From NCBI RefSeq assembly GCF_900167955.1, contig NZ_FUYK01000007.1:270173-334172 (forward strand): a stretch of DNA of 64,000 nucleotides, in the 5' to 3' direction. Both the position numbers and the translations under genes were made by a program. The notes beneath the pieces were generated by a model. That model worked only from the letters and a program-made list of their open reading frames with translations, made no database searches and was not told the origin of the DNA. Positions 53,068 through 62,562 of this stretch are shown here, piece by piece. The DNA is from Candidatus Nitrosotalea bavarica (GTDB lineage: Archaea; Thermoproteota; Nitrososphaeria; Nitrososphaerales; Nitrosopumilaceae). The first letter of the stretch is position 1; every line of letters begins with the position of its first letter.

Positions 53068-54894
53068 CTAATCATGAACAGTTACCTTGATGTCACTTTT
53101 TGACATCACGGCATCAATTAGTCTTCTTCCTGCGGTGGATTTTTTTGCAATTATTATCTTGCCATTCTTTCCAACTCTGGTAGACAAGGCATTTTTATCA
53201 TTGACATAAATCTCTGCATCCATACCTGACTTTGATATGTCAACTTCTAAAATAAAATTATTTCCTGATTCTGACATTTCAAACCATTCTCCACCTCTTG
53301 AGGATTCTTCCTTTGGTACCACATCGATATGAACACCAAGCGTCTTCTCTAGATCATTTACTGTGACGCCACCGCGGCCAATGATGGATGGTATGGACTC
53401 TTTGTCTACTCGTACTCGTATACTGTTATTTGATAAAATTTCTATTTCTGCATCAGAATCAAATCTTCGTATCGTGTCTCTAATTTTTGATTCTGCAAGT
53501 TTTTCTATGCCGCCACTCTTACTTTCTTTTGATATTGGAATTACTATATTTTCTTCGCCGTATGTATAGATCTCATATTCTAGAACGTGGTCTTCGAAAT
53601 TTCTAATTTCTATAACTGGTCTTGCCAAGTCTTGCTCTGTCATCCCTGTGGGAACCTTTACTTTGAATTCTAATTCATATACTTTGGAAACTCTACCTGC
53701 TTGGATAAAGACAACTGTATCCAAAATATGTGGAATCATACCAAGCTCAACTTTTCCTATGAACCTCTGTATCGCATCAAGAGGAGCATGTGCATGTACA
53801 ACTCCTACCATGCCAACACCTGCAAGTCTTAGGTCTGAGAATACTCTGAAATCATGAAATCTTCTTACTTCATCAAATATTGTATAATCTGGTCTGACAA
53901 GAAGCAGTATGTCTGCGGCATTTTCGAAGCTTCCTTCAAGTTGTGTATATTGTGTTACCTTCTTGTTTACCGAAAGGTCTCTTGGTGACTCGAACGTCTT
54001 TACTATCTTGCCTTTGTTGGAGTAAAAATCTGCAAGGCTAGATGCAAAAGTACTCTTACCAGAGCCTGGAGCTCCTGAAATTAGTATTCCTTCAGCTTCT
54101 TCAGAAATACGTTTCATTAACTTTTCAGATATTGTATACTGTTCTAATGACATTTTTACAATAGGATGAGTTATTGTGATTTCATAACTGCTTGAAAACG
54201 GTGAATGTGTAACAACTACTCTGAAATCTTTGTATTGGATTACTATTACTCCTGATTTTGATATTTCAATTATGCCCAATCGGGTGGCTCTTGACGCTTC
54301 CAAGATTTCTTTAGTAATTCCTTCCAAGTATTCTTTTGTCAGTATTGTTTCATCAATTTCTACTAGGGAAAATCCTCCGGGCTTTCCTCGTTTTGCAAGA
54401 GGCAGTGTTCCTTCCTTGAGGTGAATACTCATAGTTTGGGTGTCAAAGAATTTCTCAAATTCTAAATCTGAAATTTTTATCTGCGGTTTTGAGTAGCTTG
54501 TCTTTACTCCTTCTACTTGAGCTACCAAAGCCTGAACATAATCTGCAGTGTAGAATGTAGCCCCGTTCTTTTTTGCAATATCTTTTATTATGGCATCAAT
54601 TCTGCCATGTCTTGCAAGTTTAATATCTTCCATGCTGGGCCTCTCGCCTTCAAATCTTAGAATGATATTATTTTTTTCTGCAAGTTCACGAATTTTTTTG
54701 ATCTCCTCAAGACCTACAAAACCATAATCCTTGTGTTGTGACGCCTGTGATTGCAATTCATCTAAAACTGCAACAGGAATTATTATTTCACAATTTGTTA
54801 AAGTGCCTGCTTCAATTAACTTGGTAATCTCACCGTCTATTATGATGCTAGTATCTACTACGTATTTTTCCATAGTGGTAATCATTTTTAGCAC
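53068..54894 (-). CDS. PIN domain - VirB11-like ATPase - KH domain protein
   Basis: A 608-residue fusion. Residues about 10-140 form a PIN nuclease domain (YVVDTSIIIDGEITKL, GRIDAIIKDIAKKNGATFYTAD). Residues about 215-470 form an ATPase of the VirB11/PilT secretion type (Walker A GAPGSGKSTFASS; Walker B DYTIFDEVRRFHDF; HAHAPLDAIQRFIGK). The C-terminal KH domain has IPSIIGRGGVTVNDLEKTLG. The order PIN-ATPase-KH is a conserved archaeal protein of unknown role in RNA metabolism. ATG at 54894 or 54882. Convergent with the regulator at 53067. Confidence 0.9.
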   Translation of the reverse strand: MLKMITTMEKYVVDTSIIIDGEITKLIEAGTLTNCEIIIPVAVLDELQSQASQHKDYGFVGLEEIKKIRELAEKNNIILRFEGERPSMEDIKLARHGRIDAIIKDIAKKNGATFYTADYVQALVAQVEGVKTSYSKPQIKISDLEFEKFFDTQTMSIHLKEGTLPLAKRGKPGGFSLVEIDETILTKEYLEGITKEILEASRATRLGIIEISKSGVIVIQYKDFRVVVTHSPFSSSYEITITHPIVKMSLEQYTISEKLMKRISEEAEGILISGAPGSGKSTFASSLADFYSNKGKIVKTFESPRDLSVNKKVTQYTQLEGSFENAADILLLVRPDYTIFDEVRRFHDFRVFSDLRLAGVGMVGVVHAHAPLDAIQRFIGKVELGMIPHILDTVVFIQAGRVSKVYELEFKVKVPTGMTEQDLARPVIEIRNFEDHVLEYEIYTYGEENIVIPISKESKSGGIEKLAESKIRDTIRRFDSDAEIEILSNNSIRVRVDKESIPSIIGRGGVTVNDLEKTLGVHIDVVPKEESSRGGEWFEMSESGNNFILEVDISKSGMDAEIYVNDKNALSTRVGKNGKIIIAKKSTAGRRLIDAVMSKSDIKVTVHD

Positions 54895-54954
54895 CTTTTA
54901 ACCATACCTGTATTTTCTTTAAGAATAATATAGCATGATATTGAAACACATATT

Positions 54955-55866
54955 ATGTCTGGAAGAAAAAATGACGTTCTTATAATCGAGGATAGTATGG
55001 CCACCACCATTTTACTAAGAGATTTTCTAAAAAAACTAGGATATGAAAATATCGAGGCGTGTACTAACGGAAAGACAGGGATTCGGGTGTTTTCTGAACT
55101 GGAATCTGCTGGAAAAAAGCCTATAGTTCTACTAGACTTTCATCTACCAGATATGAACGCAAACGAAGTGATGGCAAGTATCTTTGACATTCGCCCTGAC
55201 GCAAAAATTATCCTTGAAACTGCGGATTCCAAATCTGATGAGCAAATTAAAGGTGCTCTTAGAGGTGGGGCTTATCTCTATATTGAAAAACCCATCCGAT
55301 TTGAAAATCTCAAAAATGTCTTTGAAACTCTAGAACAAGAGAGAACTATTCTTGAGGAAAAACCCACTGATGATCTTGAAAGAATTACCTCACATCTAAA
55401 ATCTTCTTCAAGGATGAGTTTTGCAAGACTTTCTGAATATTCTGGTACTGAAAACGATCTACTGAAAAAATGTCTTTCACAGCTTGAAACTGAAAAAATC
55501 ATAATAAAAATCTCTGATATAAAAGAAATCTTGTGTAATCAATGTAATTCATTAAGAATTCTTCCTAATTTTTTCTGTCCTGCATGTAATAGTACCAATT
55601 TTATGCAAGGAAAACTAATTGAGCATTTCAAATGTGGTAATGTTTCAGTTGAGGATTCTTACAAAGAAAACAAATGCCCGAAATGTCACAAGGAGATTAA
55701 GATCCTCGGAGTTGATTACAAATCCATGGATAATTATTATATTTGTAAAGACTGCGATGATAAATTTCCAGAACCAACACAAGATTACTTTTGTGTCAAA
55801 TGTAGCAATAGGTTTCCATTAGAAAAGGCAAAATGGATTTCAAGTCCAGGATACAAAACTATTTGA
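54955..55866 (+). CDS. Response regulator with C-terminal zinc ribbons
   Basis: A 303-residue protein. The receiver domain (residues 1-125) has the phosphoacceptor Asp61 in VLLDFHLPDM, acidic residues EDS, and YIEKP. A short winged-helix-like region follows (SSRMSFARLSEYSGTENDLLKKCLSQLETEKII). Two to three Cys4 ribbons end it: CNQC...CPAC, CGN...CPKC and CKDC...CVKC. This output is probably protein- or nucleic-acid-binding. Upstream of the divergent single-domain receiver and HPt genes and the kinase, hence part of the same phosphorelay. Confidence 0.85.
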   Translation: MSGRKNDVLIIEDSMATTILLRDFLKKLGYENIEACTNGKTGIRVFSELESAGKKPIVLLDFHLPDMNANEVMASIFDIRPDAKIILETADSKSDEQIKGALRGGAYLYIEKPIRFENLKNVFETLEQERTILEEKPTDDLERITSHLKSSSRMSFARLSEYSGTENDLLKKCLSQLETEKIIIKISDIKEILCNQCNSLRILPNFFCPACNSTNFMQGKLIEHFKCGNVSVEDSYKENKCPKCHKEIKILGVDYKSMDNYYICKDCDDKFPEPTQDYFCVKCSNRFPLEKAKWISSPGYKTI

Positions 55867-55867
55867 T

Positions 55868-56230
55868 CTATTGTTTAATGACCTTGGTGATAATATCTAA
55901 TACTTCTTGAAAATTAAATGGTTTTAGAATATATGCTCTGGCACCTAACCTTAGACACTCTTTTACAGTCTGTTGATTATCACTAGCTGAGATCATAATC
56001 ACATTTGCAACTGGATTGAATTCAATTATTTCTTTGAGTACTGAAACGCCATCTTTTTTTGGCATTGCCATATCTAGCAAGACAATGTCTGGTTTTAATT
56101 TGATATATTCTTGCAAAGCCCCCTCGCCATTTTGTAGTTCTCCAGCCAGCTTGTGCTTGCCTATAGTTACAATGTCCTTCAAAACCATTCTGATTGCATC
56201 AGAATCATCAACTATCATAACACTGGCCAT
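55868..56230 (-). CDS. Single-domain response regulator (CheY-like)
   Basis: A stand-alone receiver of 120 residues from ATG 56230 (MASVMIVDDSDAIRMVLKDI); a start 24 bp upstream would add eight residues. Acidic pair in VDDSD, phosphoacceptor Asp in IVLLDMAMPKKDG, Ser in VIMISASD, and Lys in ILKPFNFQE. It is a carrier that probably moves phosphate between the HPt protein and the kinase. Same strand as the HPt gene, 43 bp away. Confidence 0.9.
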   Translation of the reverse strand: MASVMIVDDSDAIRMVLKDIVTIGKHKLAGELQNGEGALQEYIKLKPDIVLLDMAMPKKDGVSVLKEIIEFNPVANVIMISASDNQQTVKECLRLGARAYILKPFNFQEVLDIITKVIKQ

Positions 56231-56273
56231 GCCATATAGATCATAATGTGTCATATATAATTACGAGTGTAAA

Positions 56274-56642
56274 TTAAAAACCTGAAATGTCAGGATATGT
56301 TTGAATTATTTGTTTTCTGAAATTATCTATCTCTATGTTAGTACCTCCCTTGAAAAGATGATTCATTTTTTGAACAGCTTCCAAAATTATATCATGTGAG
56401 TCTTTCAACACACCGTGATTTATGACATGTTTTAAAATCAAATCACTTATTCTGGCAATCTCTCCTACTTTTTCCTGTCCCATCATGGGTGCCAAACCCT
56501 TGATTTTGTGCATATGTTTTTCAATCTCTGTTGATTTTTTATAGAATTGTTCATCATTAGCGCATGTAAGAAAGGCTTCTTTCAAACTGTTTATCTCTGA
56601 TTGTATCTCTTGCCTTGCTACCTTTAGAAACTCTTCAGACAT
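56274..56642 (-). CDS. Histidine phosphotransfer (HPt) protein
   Basis: A 122-residue helical protein. Four helices carry the HPt signature EKHMHKIKGLAPMMG with phosphoacceptor His45 (H-x-x-K-G), followed by VGEIARISDLILKHVI. It is of the CheA P1 type but without the kinase domains. It would relay phosphate to the two receivers encoded next to it. 49 bp from the divergent histidine kinase gene. Free-standing HPt genes are rare in archaea. Confidence 0.85.
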   Translation of the reverse strand: MSEEFLKVARQEIQSEINSLKEAFLTCANDEQFYKKSTEIEKHMHKIKGLAPMMGQEKVGEIARISDLILKHVINHGVLKDSHDIILEAVQKMNHLFKGGTNIEIDNFRKQIIQTYPDISGF

Positions 56643-56691
56643 TTTGACTTCTTACTGCATAACAATTATACTAACTTTTATACCGCTCTGA

Positions 56692-58581
56692 ATGGTTTTT
56701 TTATTTGTGAAACTTACACAAAAGACCTACCTACTACTTGCAGTCATAATTGGGGTCTCTGCCGTGAATCTCTATCTTCTTATATTTACATCTCAAGAAA
56801 ATCAAGATGTTTTACATTCTATTAGTTATGCAAGTGATCTTAAAGTCATAGTTGAAAGAATTGGAGGTACTGCCAACTCAATTGCTGGTGGTAATGAAGC
56901 AGATAGACCTACTTTGGAAACTCAAGTATCTGATTTTGATACAACTTATGCAAAACTTGGAGAAGGTGGAAATATTGGAGGACTGAATATTGTTGCATCT
57001 CCATCTGAATTAAGACCCGCATATGATAAAGTGGGAGATCAATGGACTCCATACAAAGAAGATGCGGAAAAAATAAAACAAGAAAATATTTTTGATGCGC
57101 ATGTTGTGGATGATCTAAAATATGTACTTGGAAAAAATGGGCAGATGATTTCATTGACAAATGGTATTAGTAATGACCTAATGCCATTGGACAGAAATTA
57201 CAATCCGCATAAAATTATTGCTCTTGAGATGACAAGTATTGCACAAGACATTGGTGAAAAAACATTATTGTATTCTATTGGTGAAGGTGGAAATGTTACA
57301 TCTTCTCTGAAAAAAGATCGAATCACTTTTGATGCTGATTTGAAAAAACTGGAAGGACTTCCATTAAATGATACTGAATTTGCAAATTATACTATATCTC
57401 AAGATACACTTGCAGTAATTCCTAGGGAAAACTCTGATTCTATACGACAACTTGATCCTTTATGGGAATCTGTCCGCGCAAAATTAATTTTTATTGAATC
57501 TAATACTTTACTATCAAAAGATTTTGGGGCTGCATTGACGAGCCTGAATTCACAAAGAAACCTATTACTTGATGCTACATCAGACTTTGTAAACCAATGG
57601 AATTTACTAATAGATTCTAAACTTCATTCAAATGTCATAGTGGTTCAATTGTTAATAGTTGCAGATATTGCAGTATTTGTCTCAGTGGTATTATCCATTA
57701 GGCGCTCATTATCTCCTCTTGAATCTTTGACAAAAGTCATGGGTCGTGTCAAAGAGGGATTTTATGGTGAAAAAATTAATTATTCATCAAAAGATGAGAT
57801 TGGAGAATTAGCAGAAACCTTCAATTCAATGTCTTCTACCATACAGAAAAAAGAGGAAGAAGCAAAGAAAGTAGAGACTGCAAAAGATGAATTTCTTGCA
57901 ATGGTTACTCATGAACTAAAAACACCACTTGTTCCAATTCAGGGATACTCTGATATCCTACTTGGCGAACACCTTGGTTCTCTAAACAACGCACAAAAAG
58001 AAAGATTACAAATAATCAGTTCTAGTGCTTCTACTTTGTTACAATTAATCTCTGATTTACTTGATGCGCAAAAATTGGATCTTGGTCAACTAAGAATCAA
58101 GAAAGAGAGAAACAATCTCCAAGAGTCTGTAGAAAAAACAATAACTTCAATGCAGCCTCAAGCTGCGGCTGATAACATTTCTCTTACTTATTCTGTAGGA
58201 AAAGACATCTATGCATTTTATGACGATGTTAGAATTAAACAGGTGCTTACAAATCTAATCAAAAATAGCTTAAAGGCAACTTCTCCAAAGACAGGAAAAG
58301 TCGAAGTAACTGTTGAAGAAAAAATATCTGAGGTAATAGTCTCAGTCAAGGATAATGGACGTGGAATACCAGCTGAGGCAACAGATGGGATTTTCAAAAA
58401 GTTCTATCAAGTTGATACTACCAGTACAAGAGAAAAAGGTGGCAGTGGTCTAGGATTGTCCATTTGTAAAGGTATTGTAGAAGCCCATGGTGGCAGAATT
58501 TGGATGGTAAGCGAATTATCAAAGGGTACGACATTTTCATTTACAATTCCAAAAACTGAAGTATATAAAACTCCGATATAG
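56692..58581 (+). CDS. Membrane sensor histidine kinase (HAMP-HisKA-HATPase)
   Basis: A 629-residue kinase. An N-terminal helix (12-33) and an outside domain of about 280 residues with heliced segments are followed by a second helix (about 317-337) and HAMP (SLTKVMGRVKEGFYGEKINYSSKDEIGELAETF). HisKA follows with phospho-His in AMVTHELKTPLVPIQGYSD. HATPase boxes are NLIKNSLKA (N), VKDNGRGIPA (G1) and GGSGLGLSICKGI (G2). The ligand is unknown. ATG at 56692; a GTG at 56707 is possible. Donor of the phosphorelay. Confidence 0.92.
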   Translation: MVFLFVKLTQKTYLLLAVIIGVSAVNLYLLIFTSQENQDVLHSISYASDLKVIVERIGGTANSIAGGNEADRPTLETQVSDFDTTYAKLGEGGNIGGLNIVASPSELRPAYDKVGDQWTPYKEDAEKIKQENIFDAHVVDDLKYVLGKNGQMISLTNGISNDLMPLDRNYNPHKIIALEMTSIAQDIGEKTLLYSIGEGGNVTSSLKKDRITFDADLKKLEGLPLNDTEFANYTISQDTLAVIPRENSDSIRQLDPLWESVRAKLIFIESNTLLSKDFGAALTSLNSQRNLLLDATSDFVNQWNLLIDSKLHSNVIVVQLLIVADIAVFVSVVLSIRRSLSPLESLTKVMGRVKEGFYGEKINYSSKDEIGELAETFNSMSSTIQKKEEEAKKVETAKDEFLAMVTHELKTPLVPIQGYSDILLGEHLGSLNNAQKERLQIISSSASTLLQLISDLLDAQKLDLGQLRIKKERNNLQESVEKTITSMQPQAAADNISLTYSVGKDIYAFYDDVRIKQVLTNLIKNSLKATSPKTGKVEVTVEEKISEVIVSVKDNGRGIPAEATDGIFKKFYQVDTTSTREKGGSGLGLSICKGIVEAHGGRIWMVSELSKGTTFSFTIPKTEVYKTPI

Positions 58582-58612
58582 GAATAGACTTGATTGTTAT
58601 AATTCCAACAAA

Positions 58613-60031
58613 ATGACTCTGGAAGATTATGCTGAAAAGGCAGTTCAAGTTGCACTCCAATATGATTCTCAGTATTGTGATGTACGCGCAGAATCTATAC
58701 AAACTACTGGACTTGTAGTTGAAAATGGAGAGGTGGAAAATTTTATCTCATATAATGATTCTGGATTGGGAATAAGAGTGCTAGTTAATGGCGCATGGGG
58801 GTTTTGCTCCATGTCTGACCCAAAGTCATTTGATTTACTAAAAGAAAACATTATTGATGCCATAAAATCGGCTAGGCATTATTCTGAATATAAAAAACAA
58901 AAGGTAAGACTTGCTGATATCAAATCTTTCACTGATGTAGTAAATTATCAAGTGAAGATATTTCCATCTGTAGAAGAGATGATGAAAATTGGCCTTGAAT
59001 CTGACGGCATAATTCAAAGTAAGAAAAGAATAATCAAATCATCCGTATCTATTCATCATGATAAATTTCACAAGTATTTTGTAAATAGTGAAGGATCTAA
59101 AATTACTCATAATTTTGATGATGTCATAGCAAACATGTCAGCAACAGCTCATTATTCTGGATTAACTGAATCAGTCAATACTACTGAGGGAGGTAGAGGG
59201 GGATTGGAGATGATTACGGGGAAAAATGATTTACTTGTAGTTGCAAAATCTATATCTGAAAAAGCAGATGCATTACTTGATGCACAAACAGTAAAGGAAG
59301 AAATGGCAACGGTGGTAATGAATCCAGATTTTGTTGCATTACTTACTCATGAAATTTTAGGGCATCCATCAGAAGCTGACAGAGTGCTTGGAAAAGAAAT
59401 GGCATGGGCAGGTGGTGCGTGGTGGGCAGGAAAAATTGGAACAAAGATTGGTTCATCAGAACTTAATGTAATTGATGATCCTACAATTCCATCTAGTTTA
59501 GGCTGGTACAAGTATGACGACGAAGGAGTACCTGCTACAAAAAAGACTCTGATAAAAGATGGAGTATTGAGCACTCATATGCAAAGCAGAGAGACTGCTG
59601 CTCTCTTTGATGCTCCTGCAAATTCATCAATGCGAGCTAGTGGTTATTCGTTTATGCCTCTTATACGAATGGCATGCACATGTATAGAGCCTGGAAATTG
59701 GGATCCTGCAGAGATGATAAAAGATGTTAAAAACGGATATCTAATTTGTAATATGAAAATTCCTTCGATAGATATGATGCGATATAATTGGAGTATATCT
59801 TGTCAATATGCTCAAAAAATTGAAAATGGAGAATTGGGTGAGTTGCTAAGAGATGTTATAGTGATGGGTAACTCGCCTGAATTTTTTGAATCAATTGATG
59901 CTAGAGGAAAAGATTTTCAAGTAAGGCCCATTGCAAATTGCGGAAAAGGAGATCCCATGCAAGTCATGAGGATGGGAAATGGCGGTCCACATATACGTGG
60001 TAAATCAATTGTAAAAAGCGTGATAACATAA
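58613..60031 (+). CDS. tldD: TldD metalloprotease
   Basis: A 472-residue member of the TldD/PmbA family, which with TldE degrades unfolded peptides or matures small peptides. The catalytic zinc motif HEILGH (HExxxH) lies near residue 246 (LTHEILGHPSEADR). The family end PIANCGKGDPMQVMRMGNGGPHIRG is present. TldE is not in the window. ATG at 58613, with the UDG gene starting 2 bp after its stop, so the genes are probably co-transcribed. Confidence 0.92.
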   Translation: MTLEDYAEKAVQVALQYDSQYCDVRAESIQTTGLVVENGEVENFISYNDSGLGIRVLVNGAWGFCSMSDPKSFDLLKENIIDAIKSARHYSEYKKQKVRLADIKSFTDVVNYQVKIFPSVEEMMKIGLESDGIIQSKKRIIKSSVSIHHDKFHKYFVNSEGSKITHNFDDVIANMSATAHYSGLTESVNTTEGGRGGLEMITGKNDLLVVAKSISEKADALLDAQTVKEEMATVVMNPDFVALLTHEILGHPSEADRVLGKEMAWAGGAWWAGKIGTKIGSSELNVIDDPTIPSSLGWYKYDDEGVPATKKTLIKDGVLSTHMQSRETAALFDAPANSSMRASGYSFMPLIRMACTCIEPGNWDPAEMIKDVKNGYLICNMKIPSIDMMRYNWSISCQYAQKIENGELGELLRDVIVMGNSPEFFESIDARGKDFQVRPIANCGKGDPMQVMRMGNGGPHIRGKSIVKSVIT

Positions 60032-60032
60032 C

Positions 60033-60614
60033 ATGTCTAAAATATTAATTGATATACGAAATAGGGTAATCTCATGCGTTAACTGTAGTCTTTCAAAATC
60101 AAGAACAAATGCAGTACCTGGAATTGGTAATGAAAAATCTGATGTGATTTTTGTAGGGGAGGCACCTGGCAGAAATGAAGATCTTCAAGGCAAGCCATTT
60201 GTAGGAACTGCCGGCCAAATTCTCTCTGAAGCACTAGAGTTTGCTGGATTTACAAGAGATCAAGTCTATATTACTAATGTGGTAAAATGTAGGCCACCCA
60301 ATAACAGACAACCTAACACCGAAGAACGAGACGCATGTAGGAGCTTTCTGTCTGAAGAATTGAAAATAATTAAACCCAAAATAATTTGCATATTGGGTAA
60401 TACTGCCTATAGCTCTTTGTTAGATGGCAACTCTATTACTAAAAATCGTGGCAAACTTGTAAAAAATAATGATCAACTCTATTTTGTCACCGTTCATCCA
60501 GCTGCCATCATTTACAATCCTGCTTTAAGGCAAGTTCTCAAAGATGATTTTGTTCTACTTGCACAAACTCTAGATAAATTAAGAAAGGGCTTGGACGTAG
60601 AAATTTCAAAATGA
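60033..60614 (+). CDS. Uracil-DNA glycosylase, family 4
   Basis: Removes uracil from DNA. A 193-residue iron-sulfur enzyme with four cysteines (CVNC, VVKC, ERDAC) for the 4Fe-4S cluster. Motif A is FVGEAPGRNEDLQGKPFVG and motif B is VTVHPAAI (His-Pro). It matches the family 4 length and is thermo-archaeal in type. Its stop overlaps the alkyl-adenine glycosylase start by 4 bp, forming a base-excision repair unit. Confidence 0.93.
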   Translation: MSKILIDIRNRVISCVNCSLSKSRTNAVPGIGNEKSDVIFVGEAPGRNEDLQGKPFVGTAGQILSEALEFAGFTRDQVYITNVVKCRPPNNRQPNTEERDACRSFLSEELKIIKPKIICILGNTAYSSLLDGNSITKNRGKLVKNNDQLYFVTVHPAAIIYNPALRQVLKDDFVLLAQTLDKLRKGLDVEISK

Positions 60615-61192
60615 ATCTAGTAACGCGTTCATTTTATGCTCGTGATACGGTAAAAGTTGCTCAAGACTTGCTTGGGAAAATTCTGGTTAGAAATATTGAT
60701 GGAAATATGATCTCTGGAATAATTACAGAGACTGAAGCTTACAAGTATAAAGATGATGCCGCAAGTCACTCGTTTAGAGGTATGACCGAGAGAAACAAAG
60801 CCATGTTTGGCGAAGTTGGTAGGGCGTATGTTTACTTTACATATGGAATGCATTATTGTGTTAATGCTGTAGCGCGAAGTTCTGATTATCCAGCAGGTGC
60901 TGTTTTAATCAGATCACTTTTTCCACAGGATGGAATAGACTTTATGTTAAAGCAACGAAAATCTATGGATGTTTCTAATCTTACAAACGGTCCTGCCAAA
61001 TTGACACAGGCATTAAAAATAACCAAGAAGGAGTATGGTGAAGATCTAACTAAAAGATATAATCTGTTTGTAATGGATGGGATGAAAATAAAAAGATCAG
61101 AGATCAAGGCCGGACCGCGAATTGGAATAAAAAAAGCACTCACCAACCTATGGAATTTTAAAATTTCAAAAAATATTCTTGAAGATAATTAA
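60611..61192 (+). CDS. 3-methyladenine DNA glycosylase (AAG/MPG family)
   Basis: Excises alkylated bases. The 193-residue protein has KILVRNIDGNMISGIITETEAY (catalytic Glu), FTYGMHYCVNAVA (Tyr/His intercalation loop), GAVLIRSLFP, LTNGPAKLTQALKI and a C-terminal GPRIGIKKA. This is the full AAG fold. Coupled to UDG by a 4-bp overlap. A eukaryotic/bacterial family, scattered in archaea. Confidence 0.93.
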   Translation: MNLVTRSFYARDTVKVAQDLLGKILVRNIDGNMISGIITETEAYKYKDDAASHSFRGMTERNKAMFGEVGRAYVYFTYGMHYCVNAVARSSDYPAGAVLIRSLFPQDGIDFMLKQRKSMDVSNLTNGPAKLTQALKITKKEYGEDLTKRYNLFVMDGMKIKRSEIKAGPRIGIKKALTNLWNFKISKNILEDN

Positions 61193-62400
61193 GATGATGG
61201 AACAGGCCTTGCTTCGAGTGTGGCAGTCAAGTCCATTGATTTTCCTTGCCTGTTAATTGAAACTATTACTTTATCTCCTACATTTTTCTGTTCATCTAGG
61301 TATGCAATGACGTCATAAATTGTCTTTACTTGATGACCGTTTATAGCTGTTATGATGTCTCCCCCATGCGGAATATTGTTTTCATCAGGTGTAGCTGGTA
61401 TTATTCCTGCTTTATCAGCAGGTCCTCCCTTGACTGTTTGTTCAACTAATACTCCCTTGAAGTTTCTTGGTAATCCGTTTGCAAGAGCAATATCTGGATC
61501 TAGACTTCTTCCCGATATGCCAAGATATGGATGAGTATAGTTTCCATTTTTAATTAAAACTGGAACAATTCTGTTAATTGTATTAGATGGTACTGCAAAT
61601 CCAATTCCTGCAAAATCTCCAGTGCTAGTTTTGATAGCAGTATTCATTCCTATCACTTGACTGTTCAAGTCTAATAATGGCCCACCAGAATTTCCTGGAT
61701 TGATGGCGGCATCTACTTGGATTATGTCTGGTATTGAAAATCCTGCAGCGTTCTCATTTGGAAGTAGTCTTCCTACTTGGCTTATTATGCCAGTTGTCAT
61801 TGTATCACTAAGCCCAAATGGATTGCCAATTGCAATAACCTGTTGTCCTACATCAAGTTGTGATGAATTCCCAAGAGTTAGCGGAATGAGAGTCTCATCT
61901 GAGAAATTATCTATTATCTGTATTACTGCAATGTCATTTCCTGGGTCAGTACCGACAACTTTTGCAGTGTATGTATTTCCATCAATAAAAGTTACATTTA
62001 CTGTTTTTGATCCGTCAACTACGTGATTATTGGTAATAATTCTTCCATCTTTATCGTAGATAAAACCCGAACCAAGTCTTGTAGATTGATCTTCTAACGG
62101 TGCACCGTTAATTATGATACTGTTGTCCGTGGTTGTTACCTTGCTTGTTATCTGGACCACTGAATTTTCAACGTTCTTGAAAATATGGGTAAGGATAGAA
62201 TCTGTTGTTATACTTGACAATCCCTCCATGCCTGGCGGTCCTGGTGGACCTGGAGGCCCAGGTGGCCCTTGTGGTCCAGTCTGACCTTGAACAGTTGCCT
62301 GCGATATTTCATTTAATGTCCTTCCATTGGTAAATTGTACCAGAACTGTAGCCGAAAGGGCGATAATTATTCCAATGAGAATGACTTCAAATTTTTTCAT
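61189..62400 (-). CDS. HtrA-like membrane-anchored protease with collagen-like stretch and PDZ
   Basis: A 403-residue S1C protease. Membrane anchor at residues 5-22. Residues 42-60 form six Gly-x-y triplets (GPQGPPGPPGPPGPPGMEG), a collagen-like spacer. Triad His126 (NNHVVD), Asp156 (GNDIAVI) and Ser238 (GNSGGPLL). The PDZ domain (about 285-395) has GGPADKAGI and GGDIITAINGHQVKT. A paralog of the protease at 1183-2355, which lacks the collagen stretch. Its stop overlaps the convergent glycosylase gene by 4 bp. Confidence 0.93.
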   Translation of the reverse strand: MKKFEVILIGIIIALSATVLVQFTNGRTLNEISQATVQGQTGPQGPPGPPGPPGPPGMEGLSSITTDSILTHIFKNVENSVVQITSKVTTTDNSIIINGAPLEDQSTRLGSGFIYDKDGRIITNNHVVDGSKTVNVTFIDGNTYTAKVVGTDPGNDIAVIQIIDNFSDETLIPLTLGNSSQLDVGQQVIAIGNPFGLSDTMTTGIISQVGRLLPNENAAGFSIPDIIQVDAAINPGNSGGPLLDLNSQVIGMNTAIKTSTGDFAGIGFAVPSNTINRIVPVLIKNGNYTHPYLGISGRSLDPDIALANGLPRNFKGVLVEQTVKGGPADKAGIIPATPDENNIPHGGDIITAINGHQVKTIYDVIAYLDEQKNVGDKVIVSINRQGKSMDLTATLEARPVPSS

Positions 62401-62562
62401 ATTAAAATCTCAGCCAAAATGGTACAAACCGAAATATTATTCTTTACTATCAATTTCGCTTCTCTCAAAATAATCGATTTAATCATTCGATCTTTTAGTA
62501 TTATCCTTTACTCATCTTGGATAATCATTACATAAATATACACACATTTCGTTAAATTCATC

